Notes: a model not told the origin generated them from the letters alone. A stretch of DNA of 64,000 bases from Arthrobacter_E sp044748305 (GCF_044748305.1 NZ_JBIVFT010000005.1:62001-126000), one strand, 5' to 3'; positions 44,873-53,967 are shown, counted from the stretch's first letter. Numbers and translations are program-made.

Positions 44873-46885
44873 ATGACTAATCCACTCCTCGCGCCCAGCA
44901 CACTGCCGTATGGGCTGACCCCTTTCGCGGAGCTCCGTCCGGAGCACTATCAGGAAGCCGTTCAGCAAGGCCTCCACGAGCACCGCGAGGAGATCGCGGC
45001 CATCGTTGCGAACCCCCAGCCCGCCGACTTCGAGAACACCGTGCTCGCAATGGAGCGTTCAGGTGATCTACTCGACCGGGCCGTACGTGCCTTCGAGACC
45101 GTGGTGGGAGCCGACGGCAGCGCGGAACTCGACGCGTTGGACACCGAGATCACCAAGCTCATGGCCGAGCACGAGGACGGGATCTACCTCAACGGCCCGC
45201 TCTACACCCGCTTCGCCGCGGTCGACGGCTCCGGCCTCGACGGTGAGGACGCCCGCCTCCTGGAGGACTACCTCCGGGTGTTCCGCTTGGCCGGCATCGG
45301 CCTGGACGAGGCCGGTCAGGGACGCCTCCGCGAAATCAACAGCCGCCTCTCGGCCCTCGGCACGGAGTTCTCTCAGAAGGCGAAGGAGGCTGTCAACGCC
45401 GGAGCCCTGGTCGTGGAGACGGCCGCTGAACTGCGCGGCATGGACGACGACGCCGTCCGTTCCGCTGCTCAGTCCGCGGCGGAGGCCGGGCACGAGGGGC
45501 GATATCTGGTGCCCCTCATCCAGCCGAGCAGCCAGCCGGCGCTTTCCATTCTGGAGGAACCCGGTACCCGCGCCACGCTGCTGAGCAATTCCACGGGTCG
45601 CGGCGTGCAGGACGGCCCCTTGGACGTCCGCACGAACATCCTGGAACAGGCGCGCCTGCGTGCGGAGAAGGCGGAACTGCTGGGCTTCAGCGACTACGCC
45701 GAGCTCGCCGTCCAGAATCAGACGGCACCAGGACTGCGCCCCGTGCTGGACATGCTCCACCGTATGGCACCCGCGGCCCGGGCCAATGCGGGCGCCGAAG
45801 CCGAAGCCCTCTCCGCTTCCGCCGGAGGTGAGCTGACCGCCGCCGATTGGCAGTTCCATTCCGACCGCGTCCGCAACGAGCGCTTCCAGGTGGACGAACA
45901 GGGCCTGCGCCCGTACTTCGAGCTGAACAATGTGATCGAGAACGGCATCTTCTTCGCCGCGGGCAAGCTCTTCGGCCTCAGCTTCACCGAACGCACCGAT
46001 CTGACGGCCTACCACCCGGATGTCAGGGTCTGGGAGGTCTTCGAAGAGGACGGCACTCCCCTGGGCCTGTTCCTGGGTGACTATTTCACCCGTCCGTCCA
46101 AGCGCGGCGGCGCCTGGATGAACTCTCTGGTGGAGCAGTCGACCTTCGCCGGAACGTCCCCGGTGGTGTTCAACACCCTTAACGTCGCCCGGCCTGCAGA
46201 AGGCGAGCCGGCCCTGCTGACCCTGGATGAGCTGCGCACCGTCTTCCACGAGTTCGGCCATGCCCTGCACGGTCTGCTGTCCCGGGTGAAGTACCCGCGG
46301 TTCTCCGGGGCGAATGTCCCGCGGGACTTCGTCGAGTACCCGTCCCAGGTCAACGAGATGTGGATGTTCGACCCCGAGGTGCTGGAGAGCTACGGGAAGC
46401 ATCACGAAACGGGCGAGCCCCTGGATCCTGCCGTGCTCAAGCGGCTCGACGATGCGAGCCTCTGGGGCCAGGGCTTCGGCACCATGGAGTACCTGGGCGC
46501 GGCGCTGCTGGATCTGGCCTGGCACTCCTTCGGCACCGGCGGAGTGCCCGACGACGTCGAACAGTTCGAACAGGCCTCGCTCGAGAGCGCGGGGCTGGCC
46601 TGGGAGCTGGTCCCGCCGCGCTACCGTTCCGGCTACTTCCAGCACATCTTCGCGGGCGGCTGGTACGCCGCAGGCTACTACTCCTACATCTGGAGCGAAG
46701 TGCTGGACGCCGACACGGTCGAATGGTTCCGCGAGAACGGCGGTCTCAGCCGGAAGAACGGCGAGCACTTCAGGGAAGAGCTCCTGAGCCGCGGCAACAG
46801 CCGTGAACCGCTGGAGAGCTTCCGTGCCTTCCGAGGCAGAGACGCCGACGTCGCACCCCTGCTGAAGCGCCGCGGCCTCGCCTGA
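44873..46885 (+). CDS. M3-family zinc oligopeptidase (peptidyl-dipeptidase Dcp-like)
   Basis: 670 residues. The zinc site is LRTVFHEFGHALHGLLS at about residue 460 (HExxH), with a downstream Glu in the region PRDFVEYPSQVNEMW. Typical of cytoplasmic Dcp/OpdA enzymes that degrade short peptides. No signal peptide. The C-terminal GYFQHIFAGGWYAAGYYSYI is family-typical for substrate binding. The Shine-Dalgarno is weak. Confidence 0.94.
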   Translation: MTNPLLAPSTLPYGLTPFAELRPEHYQEAVQQGLHEHREEIAAIVANPQPADFENTVLAMERSGDLLDRAVRAFETVVGADGSAELDALDTEITKLMAEHEDGIYLNGPLYTRFAAVDGSGLDGEDARLLEDYLRVFRLAGIGLDEAGQGRLREINSRLSALGTEFSQKAKEAVNAGALVVETAAELRGMDDDAVRSAAQSAAEAGHEGRYLVPLIQPSSQPALSILEEPGTRATLLSNSTGRGVQDGPLDVRTNILEQARLRAEKAELLGFSDYAELAVQNQTAPGLRPVLDMLHRMAPAARANAGAEAEALSASAGGELTAADWQFHSDRVRNERFQVDEQGLRPYFELNNVIENGIFFAAGKLFGLSFTERTDLTAYHPDVRVWEVFEEDGTPLGLFLGDYFTRPSKRGGAWMNSLVEQSTFAGTSPVVFNTLNVARPAEGEPALLTLDELRTVFHEFGHALHGLLSRVKYPRFSGANVPRDFVEYPSQVNEMWMFDPEVLESYGKHHETGEPLDPAVLKRLDDASLWGQGFGTMEYLGAALLDLAWHSFGTGGVPDDVEQFEQASLESAGLAWELVPPRYRSGYFQHIFAGGWYAAGYYSYIWSEVLDADTVEWFRENGGLSRKNGEHFREELLSRGNSREPLESFRAFRGRDADVAPLLKRRGLA

Positions 46886-46910
46886 CGGTTCTCCCCTCCA
46901 CCCCCATCGA

Positions 46911-46960
46911 TTGCTGCGTGGTTGTCGTTTTGAGTGCTCAAAACGACAACCACGCAGCAA
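46911..46960. repeat. Perfect 24-bp palindromic repeat
   Basis: Arms 46911-46934 and 46937-46960 are exact inverted copies separated by TG; the outer arm reads TTGCTGCGTGGTTGTCGTTT. It lies between convergent genes, 25 bases past the peptidase stop and 10 bases before a separate terminator hairpin. Its AT-rich centre and different base composition set it apart from the GC-rich terminators; it looks like a dispersed palindrome. Confidence 0.75.
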
Positions 46961-46970
46961 TGGATGAACG

Positions 46971-47010
46971 ACGGCGGCCGGTCACCTTCGCGAAGGTGAC
47001 CGGCCGCCGT
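46971..47010. terminator. Bidirectional hairpin between the M3 peptidase and pdxS
   Basis: Two perfect 20-base complementary arms meet at 46990/46991 (centre TTCGCGAA), giving a very stable hairpin. Flanking GAACG and CGTCGTTC extend it with a 3-base bulge. The outer stem ACGGCGGCCG belongs to the recurring set described in the findings. Confidence 0.85.
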
Positions 47011-47029
47011 CGTCGTTCAATGAGGAGGC

Positions 47030-47974
47030 CTACCAGCCGCGCTCGGCGAACTGGATGGAGCGCGCAGGCTCGTCCACGTTGATGCCGACCATGGCCTCAC
47101 CGAGGCCGCGGGAGACCTTGGCGATGACATCGGCGTCGTCGAAGAAGGTGGTGGCCTTCACGACGGCGGCGGCACGCTGGGCCGGGTTGCCGGACTTGAA
47201 GATGCCGGAGCCGACGAACACGCCGTCGGCGCCGAGCTGCATCATCATGGCGGCGTCGGCCGGGGTGGCGATGCCGCCTGCGGTGAAGAGCACCACGGGC
47301 AGCTTGCCGGTCGCGGCGACTTCCTTGACCAGCTCGTACGGGGCCTGGAGTTCCTTGGCCGCCACATAGAGCTCATCCTCGGGCAGGGCGGAGAGCTTGG
47401 CGATCTCGGAACGGATCTTGCGCATGTGTCCCGTGGCGTTGGAGACGTCGCCGGTGCCGGCCTCGCCCTTGGACCGGATCATGGCCGCGCCCTCGTTGAT
47501 ACGACGCAGAGCCTCGCCCAGGTTGGTCGCACCGCAGACGAAGGGAACGTCGAAGGCCCACTTGTCGATGTGGTTGACGTAGTCGGCCGGGGTCAGAACC
47601 TCAGACTCGTCGATGTAGTCGACGCCGAGGGACTGCAGGACCTGGGCCTCGACGAAGTGGCCGATGCGGGCCTTCGCCATGACCGGGATGGACACGGCCC
47701 CGATGATCTGGTCGATCATGTCCGGGTCGGACATGCGGGACACGCCGCCCTGTGCGCGGATGTCCGCGGGGACGCGCTCGAGAGCCATGACGGCGACGGC
47801 GCCGGCATCCTCGGCGATGCGGGCCTGCTCGACGTTCACGACGTCCATGATGACGCCGCCCTTGAGCATATCCGCCATGCCGCGCTTGACCCGGCTGCTG
47901 CCGGTCACGATTCGCTGCTTCGCATCGGCGGCGCTGCCGTTGGTGTTTTCGCCGTTCAGTTCAGCTGTAGACAC
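47030..47974 (-). CDS. pdxS: Pyridoxal 5'-phosphate synthase lyase subunit
   Basis: Condenses ribose 5-phosphate, glyceraldehyde 3-phosphate and PdxT-derived ammonia to PLP. 314 residues from a GTG at 47974 (VSTAELNGENTN). Barrel motifs: MADMLKGGVIMDVVNVEQAR, VMALERVPADIRAQGGVSRM, SIPVMAKARIGHFVEAQVLQ, GVDYIDESEVLTPAD, FVCGATNLGEALRRI and GADGVFVGSGIFKS. Active-site lysines are present. It is separated from pdxT by three unrelated genes on mixed strands. Confidence 0.97.
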   Translation of the reverse strand: MSTAELNGENTNGSAADAKQRIVTGSSRVKRGMADMLKGGVIMDVVNVEQARIAEDAGAVAVMALERVPADIRAQGGVSRMSDPDMIDQIIGAVSIPVMAKARIGHFVEAQVLQSLGVDYIDESEVLTPADYVNHIDKWAFDVPFVCGATNLGEALRRINEGAAMIRSKGEAGTGDVSNATGHMRKIRSEIAKLSALPEDELYVAAKELQAPYELVKEVAATGKLPVVLFTAGGIATPADAAMMMQLGADGVFVGSGIFKSGNPAQRAAAVVKATTFFDDADVIAKVSRGLGEAMVGINVDEPARSIQFAERGW

Positions 47975-48155
47975 AAAAACCCCTATGGGTATCAGAGAAA
48001 GACGTACGTCACGGGACATGCGGTCAACCCCACGCATGTCCCCCGACCGGTGGCTGCTACCACTTAAGAACAAAGTCTATTACGCGGGAGCAGGGGCTCG
48101 AGGACCGAGAAGAACACGCGTAACAGAGTGCCTCACGGATGACGTCCTGCAGGAG

Positions 48156-48770
48156 TCATTTCGCGGGCTGCGACGCCTGACGGTGCACCGTGGCCATCCG
48201 CTGGCCGATGGTGATCAACGAGGCCACCGCCAGAAGCAGCAACGTCACCAGCAGCACGACCTCTGGCAGGCCCAGTCCCGTCAGACCGGTCATGAGCAGT
48301 AGCGCCAAGAGCCGTTCGGCGCGTTCGGCGATGCCCACATTGCATTCGAAACCGAGTGACTCGGCCTTGGCCCGCGCATAGGAGACAAGAGTTCCCAGCA
48401 CCAGGCAGGCCAGAGCGGTGCCGCCGATGACCGGGTTCCCGCCACCCGTGAAGAACCAGAAGGCCACCGAGCCGAACAGTACCCCGTCCACCAGGCGGTC
48501 CAGGGTGGAGTCCAGGAAGCTCCCCCAGATGCTGTGACGGCCGGACAGCCTGGCCATGATCCCGTCCACCACGTCGGAGAAGACGAAGACCGTGATTGCG
48601 ACGGTGCCCCAGAACAGCTGCCCCATCGGATAAAGCACCAGCGCCGAGACCACGGCTCCGAGTGTTCCCGTGATCGTCACGGTGTCCGGCCCGATACCGG
48701 CCTTCAGCAGGGCTTTTGCGAGCGGGGTGAAGAGGCGCGTGAAGAAAGCACGCGCGCCACGGTTGAGCAT
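48156..48770 (-). CDS. pgsA: CDP-alcohol phosphatidyltransferase (phosphatidylinositol-phosphate synthase type)
   Basis: 204-residue membrane enzyme, about six helices. The full CDP-alcohol phosphotransferase motif is present, starting at Asp 66: DVVDGIMARLSGRHS then IWGSFLDSTLDRLVDG (D-x2-DG-x2-AR-x8-G-x3-D-x3-D). By position after HIT and thrS it corresponds to the mycobacterial gene annotated pgsA1, which makes phosphatidylinositol phosphate. The exact alcohol acceptor is inferred from synteny. Confidence 0.88.
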   Translation of the reverse strand: MLNRGARAFFTRLFTPLAKALLKAGIGPDTVTITGTLGAVVSALVLYPMGQLFWGTVAITVFVFSDVVDGIMARLSGRHSIWGSFLDSTLDRLVDGVLFGSVAFWFFTGGGNPVIGGTALACLVLGTLVSYARAKAESLGFECNVGIAERAERLLALLLMTGLTGLGLPEVVLLVTLLLLAVASLITIGQRMATVHRQASQPAK

Positions 48771-48775
48771 GAGGG

Positions 48776-49393
48776 TCAGCCGTCCTCGCCGTCGGGTGCG
48801 GAATCAGCGGGCCACGCCTGCGCCATCAGTTCGCGCACCTCGCCCAGAGTCTGGGTGATGGCCTTGGTCTGGGCGATGATGGGCAGGAAGTTCCCATCGC
48901 CTCCCCACCGTGGGACCACGTGCTGGTGGAGGTGCTCGGAAATCCCCGCTCCCCCGACCTTGCCCTGGTTCATGCCGATGTTGAACCCGCCCGGTCCGGA
49001 GACCTTCCGCAGGACGCGGATGGCCGTCTGGGTCAAAGCGGAGAACTCGGCGGTCTCCTCGACTGTGAGATCGGTGTAGAAGGAGACATGCCGGTACGGA
49101 TTGATCAGGACGTGCCCGGGGTTGTACGGGTACAGATTCAGCACCACGTAGCAGAGCCGGCCACGGTGCACGATGAGTGAGTCCTCATCGCTGCGGGACG
49201 GGCCGACACAGAACGGACAGGCGTCCGGGTGGTCGAACTGCTCCTGACCGCCCTTGATGTAGGCCATGCGATGAGGAGTCCACAGGCGCTGGAACGCGTC
49301 CGGCACCCCGGCCAGCTGGAAGTCATCCGTGACGGATTCATCTGCCGCGGACTGACCGCCGTTCGCCGGGATGGCGCCTGTGGACTCCGTCAT
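48776..49393 (-). CDS. HIT-domain nucleotide hydrolase/phosphorylase
   Basis: 205 residues. The HIT signature is EHLHQHVVPRWGGD (HxHxH), and CPFCVGPSRSDEDSLIVHRG supplies a CxxC pair. Related proteins cleave dinucleoside polyphosphates such as Ap4A. Overlaps the thrS stop by one base (TAATG), so the two are coupled. Confidence 0.92.
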   Translation of the reverse strand: MTESTGAIPANGGQSAADESVTDDFQLAGVPDAFQRLWTPHRMAYIKGGQEQFDHPDACPFCVGPSRSDEDSLIVHRGRLCYVVLNLYPYNPGHVLINPYRHVSFYTDLTVEETAEFSALTQTAIRVLRKVSGPGGFNIGMNQGKVGGAGISEHLHQHVVPRWGGDGNFLPIIAQTKAITQTLGEVRELMAQAWPADSAPDGEDG

Positions 49394-51411
49394 TACTGGT
49401 TGGTCCTGTTCTTCACGGCCTCGACGATGCGGCGGACGGCCTCATCCACGGCGACGCCGTTCTCCTGGCTGCCGTCACGGAAGCGGAACGAGACCGCGCC
49501 GTTCTCCGCGTCCTCGCCACCGGCGATGAGGACGAAGGGGATCTTGTCCTTGCTGGCGGTACGGATCTTCTTCGGGAAGCGATCGCTGGAGGAGTCCACC
49601 TCGACGCGGATGCCCTGCTTCTTGAGCTTGGCGGCGACGTCGTAGAGGTAGTCGTTGAAGGCCTCAGCGACCGGGATCGCGACGACCTGGACCGGAGCAA
49701 GCCACGCCGGGAATGCTCCCGCGTAGTGCTCGGTCAGCACGCCCAGGAAGCGTTCGATCGAGCCGAACTTGGCGGCATGGATCATCACGGGTTCCTGGCG
49801 GGTGCCATCGGCAGCCTGGTACTCCAGGCCGAAGCGTGCTGGCTGGTTGAAGTCGTACTGCACCGTGCCCATCTGCCAGGTGCGGCCGATCGCGTCCTTC
49901 GCCTGCACCGAGATCTTCGGGCCGTAGAAGGCGGCTCCACCGGGGTCCGGTACCAGTTCGACTCCGGACTCGGTCGCCACGCGTTCCAACACCTCGGTGG
50001 CCTCGGCCCACTGCTCATCGCTGCCGATGAACTTGTCCGACTCGGGGTCCCGGGTGGAGAGCTCCAGGTAGAAATCGTCCATGCCGAAGTCGCGCAGCAG
50101 CGAGAGCATGAAGCCGAGCAGGTGCTCCACCTCCGCCGGGGCCTGCTCCTTGGTCACGTAGGAGTGCGAGTCGTCCTGCGCGAAACCACGCACGCGGGTC
50201 AGACCGTGGACCACGCCGGACTTCTCGTAGCGGTAGACATGCCCGAATTCGAAGAGCCGCAAGGGCAGCTCACGGTAGGAACGTCCGCGCGAGCGGAAGA
50301 TCAGGTTGTGCATCGGGCAGTTCATCGCCTTGAGCCGGTAGTCCTGACCAGGCTTGGTGATGTTGCCGTCCTCGTCCCGTTCCTCGTCCACGTGCAGGGC
50401 CGGGAACATGGTGTCCGCGTAGTACGGCAGGTGGCCCGAGGTGTGGAAGAGGCCGTCCTTGGAGATATGCGGGGTCCCCACGTACTCGAAGCCTTCTTCG
50501 ATGTGCCGACGGCGGACGTAGTCCTCCATCTCGCGCTTGATCACGCCGCCCTTCGGATGGAACACGGGCAGGCCGGATCCGAGCTCGTCCGGGAAGGAGA
50601 ACAGGTCCAGCTCCGCGCCGAGCTTGCGGTGGTCGCGGCGCTCCGCCTCGGCCAGGCGCTCCTGGTAGGCCTTGAGGTCTTCCTTGGTGGGCCAGGCGGT
50701 GCCGTAGATGCGCTGCAGCGGCTTGTTGTTCTGGTCTCCCAGCCAGTAGGCCGCTGACGAACGGGTCAGGGCAAAAGCGTTGGAGATGAGCTTGGTATTG
50801 GGCAGGTGCGGACCGCGGCAGAGATCGCACCAGACGGTCTCCCCGCTCTTGCGGTCCACATTGTCGTAGACGGTGATATCGCCGGCACCCACCTCGACAT
50901 TCACGCCCTCGCCCGCGGAGTCAGCGGAGTCGGCCTTGCCGAGCAGTTCCAGCTTGTACGGCTCCTGCGCCATGGCCTCGCGCGCCTGCTCCGGAGAGAC
51001 GACACGGCGTACGAACTTCTGGTTCTGGTTGACGATCTTCAGCATCATCTTCTCGAGGGCCTTGAGATCCTCGGGAGTGAACGGCTCAGCGACGTCGAAG
51101 TCGAAGTAGAAACCATCCTTGATGTACGGCCCGATGCCGAGCTTGGCGTCGGGGCGCAGCTGCTGGACCGCCTGAGCCATGACGTGGGCGGTGGAGTGCC
51201 GCAGGACGTTGAGGCCGTCAGGGGATCCGATGGTGACCGATTCGACGTCGGCGCCGTCTTCCAGGGGCTGGTCCAGGTCCTTCAGGACCCCGTCCACGCG
51301 CATGACGACGACGTCGCGCCGCTCGAAGAAGAGCTCCGCGCCGGTGGTCCCCGTGGTCACCCGGGTCTCTTCTGAATCGACTCTGAGGGTGATCTGTTGG
51401 GCTTCTGACAC
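49393..51411 (-). CDS. thrS: Threonyl-tRNA synthetase
   Basis: 672 residues. N-terminal TGS domain, editing domain with LRHSTAHVMAQAVQQLRPDA, class II core with zinc ligands in LKAMNCPMHNLIFRSRGRSY, motif 2 FEFGHVYRYEKSGVVHGLTR, and anticodon domain WLAPVQVVAIPVAEAFNDYL. Full length. The 105-base upstream gap is too short for a T-box, and I see none. Confidence 0.98.
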   Translation of the reverse strand: MSEAQQITLRVDSEETRVTTGTTGAELFFERRDVVVMRVDGVLKDLDQPLEDGADVESVTIGSPDGLNVLRHSTAHVMAQAVQQLRPDAKLGIGPYIKDGFYFDFDVAEPFTPEDLKALEKMMLKIVNQNQKFVRRVVSPEQAREAMAQEPYKLELLGKADSADSAGEGVNVEVGAGDITVYDNVDRKSGETVWCDLCRGPHLPNTKLISNAFALTRSSAAYWLGDQNNKPLQRIYGTAWPTKEDLKAYQERLAEAERRDHRKLGAELDLFSFPDELGSGLPVFHPKGGVIKREMEDYVRRRHIEEGFEYVGTPHISKDGLFHTSGHLPYYADTMFPALHVDEERDEDGNITKPGQDYRLKAMNCPMHNLIFRSRGRSYRELPLRLFEFGHVYRYEKSGVVHGLTRVRGFAQDDSHSYVTKEQAPAEVEHLLGFMLSLLRDFGMDDFYLELSTRDPESDKFIGSDEQWAEATEVLERVATESGVELVPDPGGAAFYGPKISVQAKDAIGRTWQMGTVQYDFNQPARFGLEYQAADGTRQEPVMIHAAKFGSIERFLGVLTEHYAGAFPAWLAPVQVVAIPVAEAFNDYLYDVAAKLKKQGIRVEVDSSSDRFPKKIRTASKDKIPFVLIAGGEDAENGAVSFRFRDGSQENGVAVDEAVRRIVEAVKNRTNQ

Positions 51412-51493
51412 GGTGTCTCCTATTCATGTAGCGGCTTCATGACTTGCGGCATACGGGACCACAGCCAGCCACCGAACAGTCTAGTACGAGAGC

Positions 51494-51516
51494 GCGCCCC
51501 CGACGGCGAGGGGCGC
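51494..51516 (-). terminator. Hairpin after the MmyB-type regulator
   Basis: 7-bp stem GCGCCCC / GGGGCGC with a 9-base loop directly after the regulator stop. No U-tract; weak candidate. Confidence 0.45.
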
Positions 51517-52371
51517 CTACGCCGCCGCCGTCGTCACCGGCTGATCGGCCGAAACCTTCGCCAGGCGATCGAGCCGCTCGGCGGTCACCGCATCGGCAGG
51601 AGCGAACCAGACGATCCGGGTGCCGAGCGTCTCGTCGGTCCAGAGGCTCGTCATGTTGAGCCGCAACTCACCGAGTCGCTGATGACGGATCCGCTTGAGC
51701 GAGTTGCGCTCGTTCGCCACCTCACCACGGGACCACAGTTCGCGGAAGGCCGGAGAGGATCCCTGGAGTTCCTGGATGAACCGCTGCCACTCCGGGTACT
51801 CCCTGTGGCGACCGTACGAGGAACGCAGCCTCGCAGCGATGCGGCCCTGGGCGTGTTCCAGGTCGAAATAGGCCTGTTGCCACTCGGGATCGGTGAAGAG
51901 CAGGCGTGCGCAATTGCGTTCAGCAACCGGGATTTCGTCAAGATCGCCGAAGAGGTACCGGTACGAACGGTTGTACGCGAGGATGTCGAAGCGGGCCGTC
52001 TGCGCCGCGGCGGGAAACGGCATCAGCTTGGCGAGCAGTTCGAGATGGGCGTCGTGCACACACCTCAGAGGAGCACGTTCGGGAATCGCCACACCCGCCA
52101 GAGCGAAGAGGTGGTCCCGTTCGTCGTCGCTGAGCCTCAGCGCCCGCGCGATTGATGCAAGCACTTGTTCGGATGCGGCCACCGGCCGGCCCTGTTCGAG
52201 CCACGTGTACCAGGTCAATCCGACCCCGGCCAGTTGCGCGACCTCCTCGCGCCTCAGGCCCGAGACACGCCGTCGCGGACCGCGGACGAGACCGACATCC
52301 TCCGGCCGCAGACGAGCCCTCCTGGAACACAGGAAATCAGCAAACTCCTTGCGACGATCCGCCATCGACAT
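51517..52371 (-). CDS. XRE-family regulator with MmyB-like ligand-binding domain
   Basis: 284 residues. N-terminal helix-turn-helix with the class signature RVSGLRREEVAQLAGVGLTW then YTWLEQGRPVAASEQVLASI; C-terminal PAS-like MmyB domain (about 110-275) that binds small or fatty-acid-like ligands in characterised members. The ATG at 52371 has GGAGG 7 bases upstream. Divergent from the MFS transporter, which it probably regulates. Confidence 0.92.
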   Translation of the reverse strand: MSMADRRKEFADFLCSRRARLRPEDVGLVRGPRRRVSGLRREEVAQLAGVGLTWYTWLEQGRPVAASEQVLASIARALRLSDDERDHLFALAGVAIPERAPLRCVHDAHLELLAKLMPFPAAAQTARFDILAYNRSYRYLFGDLDEIPVAERNCARLLFTDPEWQQAYFDLEHAQGRIAARLRSSYGRHREYPEWQRFIQELQGSSPAFRELWSRGEVANERNSLKRIRHQRLGELRLNMTSLWTDETLGTRIVWFAPADAVTAERLDRLAKVSADQPVTTAAA

Positions 52372-52438
52372 CCGCCTTCCTCCTTCGTGATCGTCTCATG
52401 TCAGGGCTGTCACCCCAAGCGCCAGGCAGGTGCTCCCA

Positions 52439-52471
52439 GTACCAGGATAAGCAGGCTCCTGGCACCAGGAT
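52439..52471. promoter_or_regulatory. Candidate operator between the regulator and the MFS gene
   Basis: Inverted repeat GTACCAGGA (52439-52447) / TCCTGGCAC (52457-52465), 8 of 9 positions matching, with 9-base spacing. In addition ACCAGGAT occurs as a direct repeat at 52441 and 52464, about two helical turns apart. It lies 24-56 bases upstream of the MFS ATG. Confidence 0.45.
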
Positions 52472-52494
52472 CCGAACGAGACGAGAGTAGTCGC

Positions 52495-53919
52495 ATGACC
52501 ACAGTCAGAGCAGTACATCTGCACCCCGCAGCACCGCAGGCCACTCCCACGTGGCGCTATCTCGGTCTCGTGCTCGGGCCCGGGGTCGGGTCTTACGCCT
52601 TCAACGCCGTCACCGTCTCGATGTCACAGCTGCACACGGAATTCGGCACCTCCGACGCCGAACTGGAGCTCGTCGTCGCGGGCTACGGCATCCCCTTCGC
52701 AGCCCTGCTCATCCTCGGAGGGCGTCTCGGGGACCGCTACGGGCGTCATCGGATGTTCACCGTCGGAATGGCGGCGTTCTTCCTGGCTGCGCTGGCCTGC
52801 TCCTTCGCACCGAGCATGGCCGTCCTCATCGGGGCCCGGATCGCGCAAGGGGTTGGCGCCGCACTGTGCACCCCACAGGTGCTCGCCACGATCCAGGCGA
52901 CGAGCACAGGGGCGGCACGAGTCCGGGCGGTCTCCGCATTCGGAGCCAGTGGTGGAATCGGGGCCGCACTCGGCCAGGTCGCCGGAGGGGCACTCGCGGG
53001 TGTGTCGTTCGGCGCGATGTCCGGATGGCGTGCCGTTTACTGGCTCGCCGCGGCGATCGCGGTACTGGCCATCGTGCTCGCCGGCCTCGCGCCGCGCAGC
53101 AGCGCCCACGAATCGGTCGACATCGACCTCGCCGGCACCTTGCAGCTCGGGGGCGGTCTACTGCTCCTGGCCGCCGGACTGACCTTCGGCCCGTCCCTGG
53201 GCTGGCCCTGGCAGGTGATCGCGGCGATTCTCCTCGGTTGCGTCCTGCTCCTGGCGCTCTGGAGGCACCAGAACAGGATCGAACGATCAGGACGCATTCC
53301 ACTTCTGCCGCCCAGCATCCTCAGGCTGCGTCCCTTGCAGCTCGGCCTGCTCGCCGCCGGGCTCTTCTTCGCCGGCTACGGTGCCATCCTCTATGTCATC
53401 CCGCGGGCCGTGGAACAAGGACTCGGCCTGACACCGCTGGGCGCAGGTCTGCTCCTGCTCCCTTTCGCCGTCGTGTTCACGATCGTTTCGCTCAACCTCG
53501 CCCGTATCCAGCGCCGTCTCGGCGAACGGACGCTCCTCTGGGGCGTCCTGCTGCAGACCGCGGCGCTTGTGGCGATAAGCTGCACCGTCCTGTTCGGATG
53601 GTCCCCTGCGTTGCCCCTGCTGCTGCAGCCCAGTCTGCTCCTTCTCGGTGCCGGTCAGGCACTCATCTTCTCGCCGCTCACCCAGGCCGTGGTGCGGGAG
53701 ATCCCGGTGGAAGCCGCGGGCCTCTCCGGCGGCTTGTTCGGCACAGTGCAGCAGCTGGCCTTGTCACTCGGGGTGATCGTGATCGGCGGAATCAGCACGG
53801 CGGGCGGCTTCACGGGGAAGGCCGAGTTCACCGCCGGCGCCCTGCTGGACCTCGGTATCGCCGCGATGGTGGTCCTCCTGGCGCTCGCGCTGAACCGTCG
53901 TCGAACTCCACATGAATAA
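52495..53919 (+). CDS. MFS transporter (DHA2-like drug efflux)
   Basis: 474 residues from the ATG at 52495, with about 14 hydrophobic segments. Family motifs: LGGRLGDRYGRHRMFTVGMA (motif A after helix 2), ARIAQGVGAALCTPQVLATI (motif B), and SAFGASGGIGAALGQVAGGA (motif C, antiporters). Likely proton-driven export of a drug or metabolite. Divergent from a MmyB-type regulator; such pairs are typical of inducible efflux. Confidence 0.92.
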   Translation: MTTVRAVHLHPAAPQATPTWRYLGLVLGPGVGSYAFNAVTVSMSQLHTEFGTSDAELELVVAGYGIPFAALLILGGRLGDRYGRHRMFTVGMAAFFLAALACSFAPSMAVLIGARIAQGVGAALCTPQVLATIQATSTGAARVRAVSAFGASGGIGAALGQVAGGALAGVSFGAMSGWRAVYWLAAAIAVLAIVLAGLAPRSSAHESVDIDLAGTLQLGGGLLLLAAGLTFGPSLGWPWQVIAAILLGCVLLLALWRHQNRIERSGRIPLLPPSILRLRPLQLGLLAAGLFFAGYGAILYVIPRAVEQGLGLTPLGAGLLLLPFAVVFTIVSLNLARIQRRLGERTLLWGVLLQTAALVAISCTVLFGWSPALPLLLQPSLLLLGAGQALIFSPLTQAVVREIPVEAAGLSGGLFGTVQQLALSLGVIVIGGISTAGGFTGKAEFTAGALLDLGIAAMVVLLALALNRRRTPHE

Positions 53920-53967
53920 GCCGCCCGGGGGATGTCCGGGCTCCGTGAGCACGGCTACCATGCAGAC

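Noticed and set aside
45068..46960. 630-codon minus-strand frame
   Set aside because: Antisense to the M3 peptidase, whose HEFGH zinc site fixes the coding strand.
51412..51516. Possible T-box leader of thrS
   Set aside because: Only 105 bases to the upstream gene, and no stem I or antiterminator-like sequence seen.
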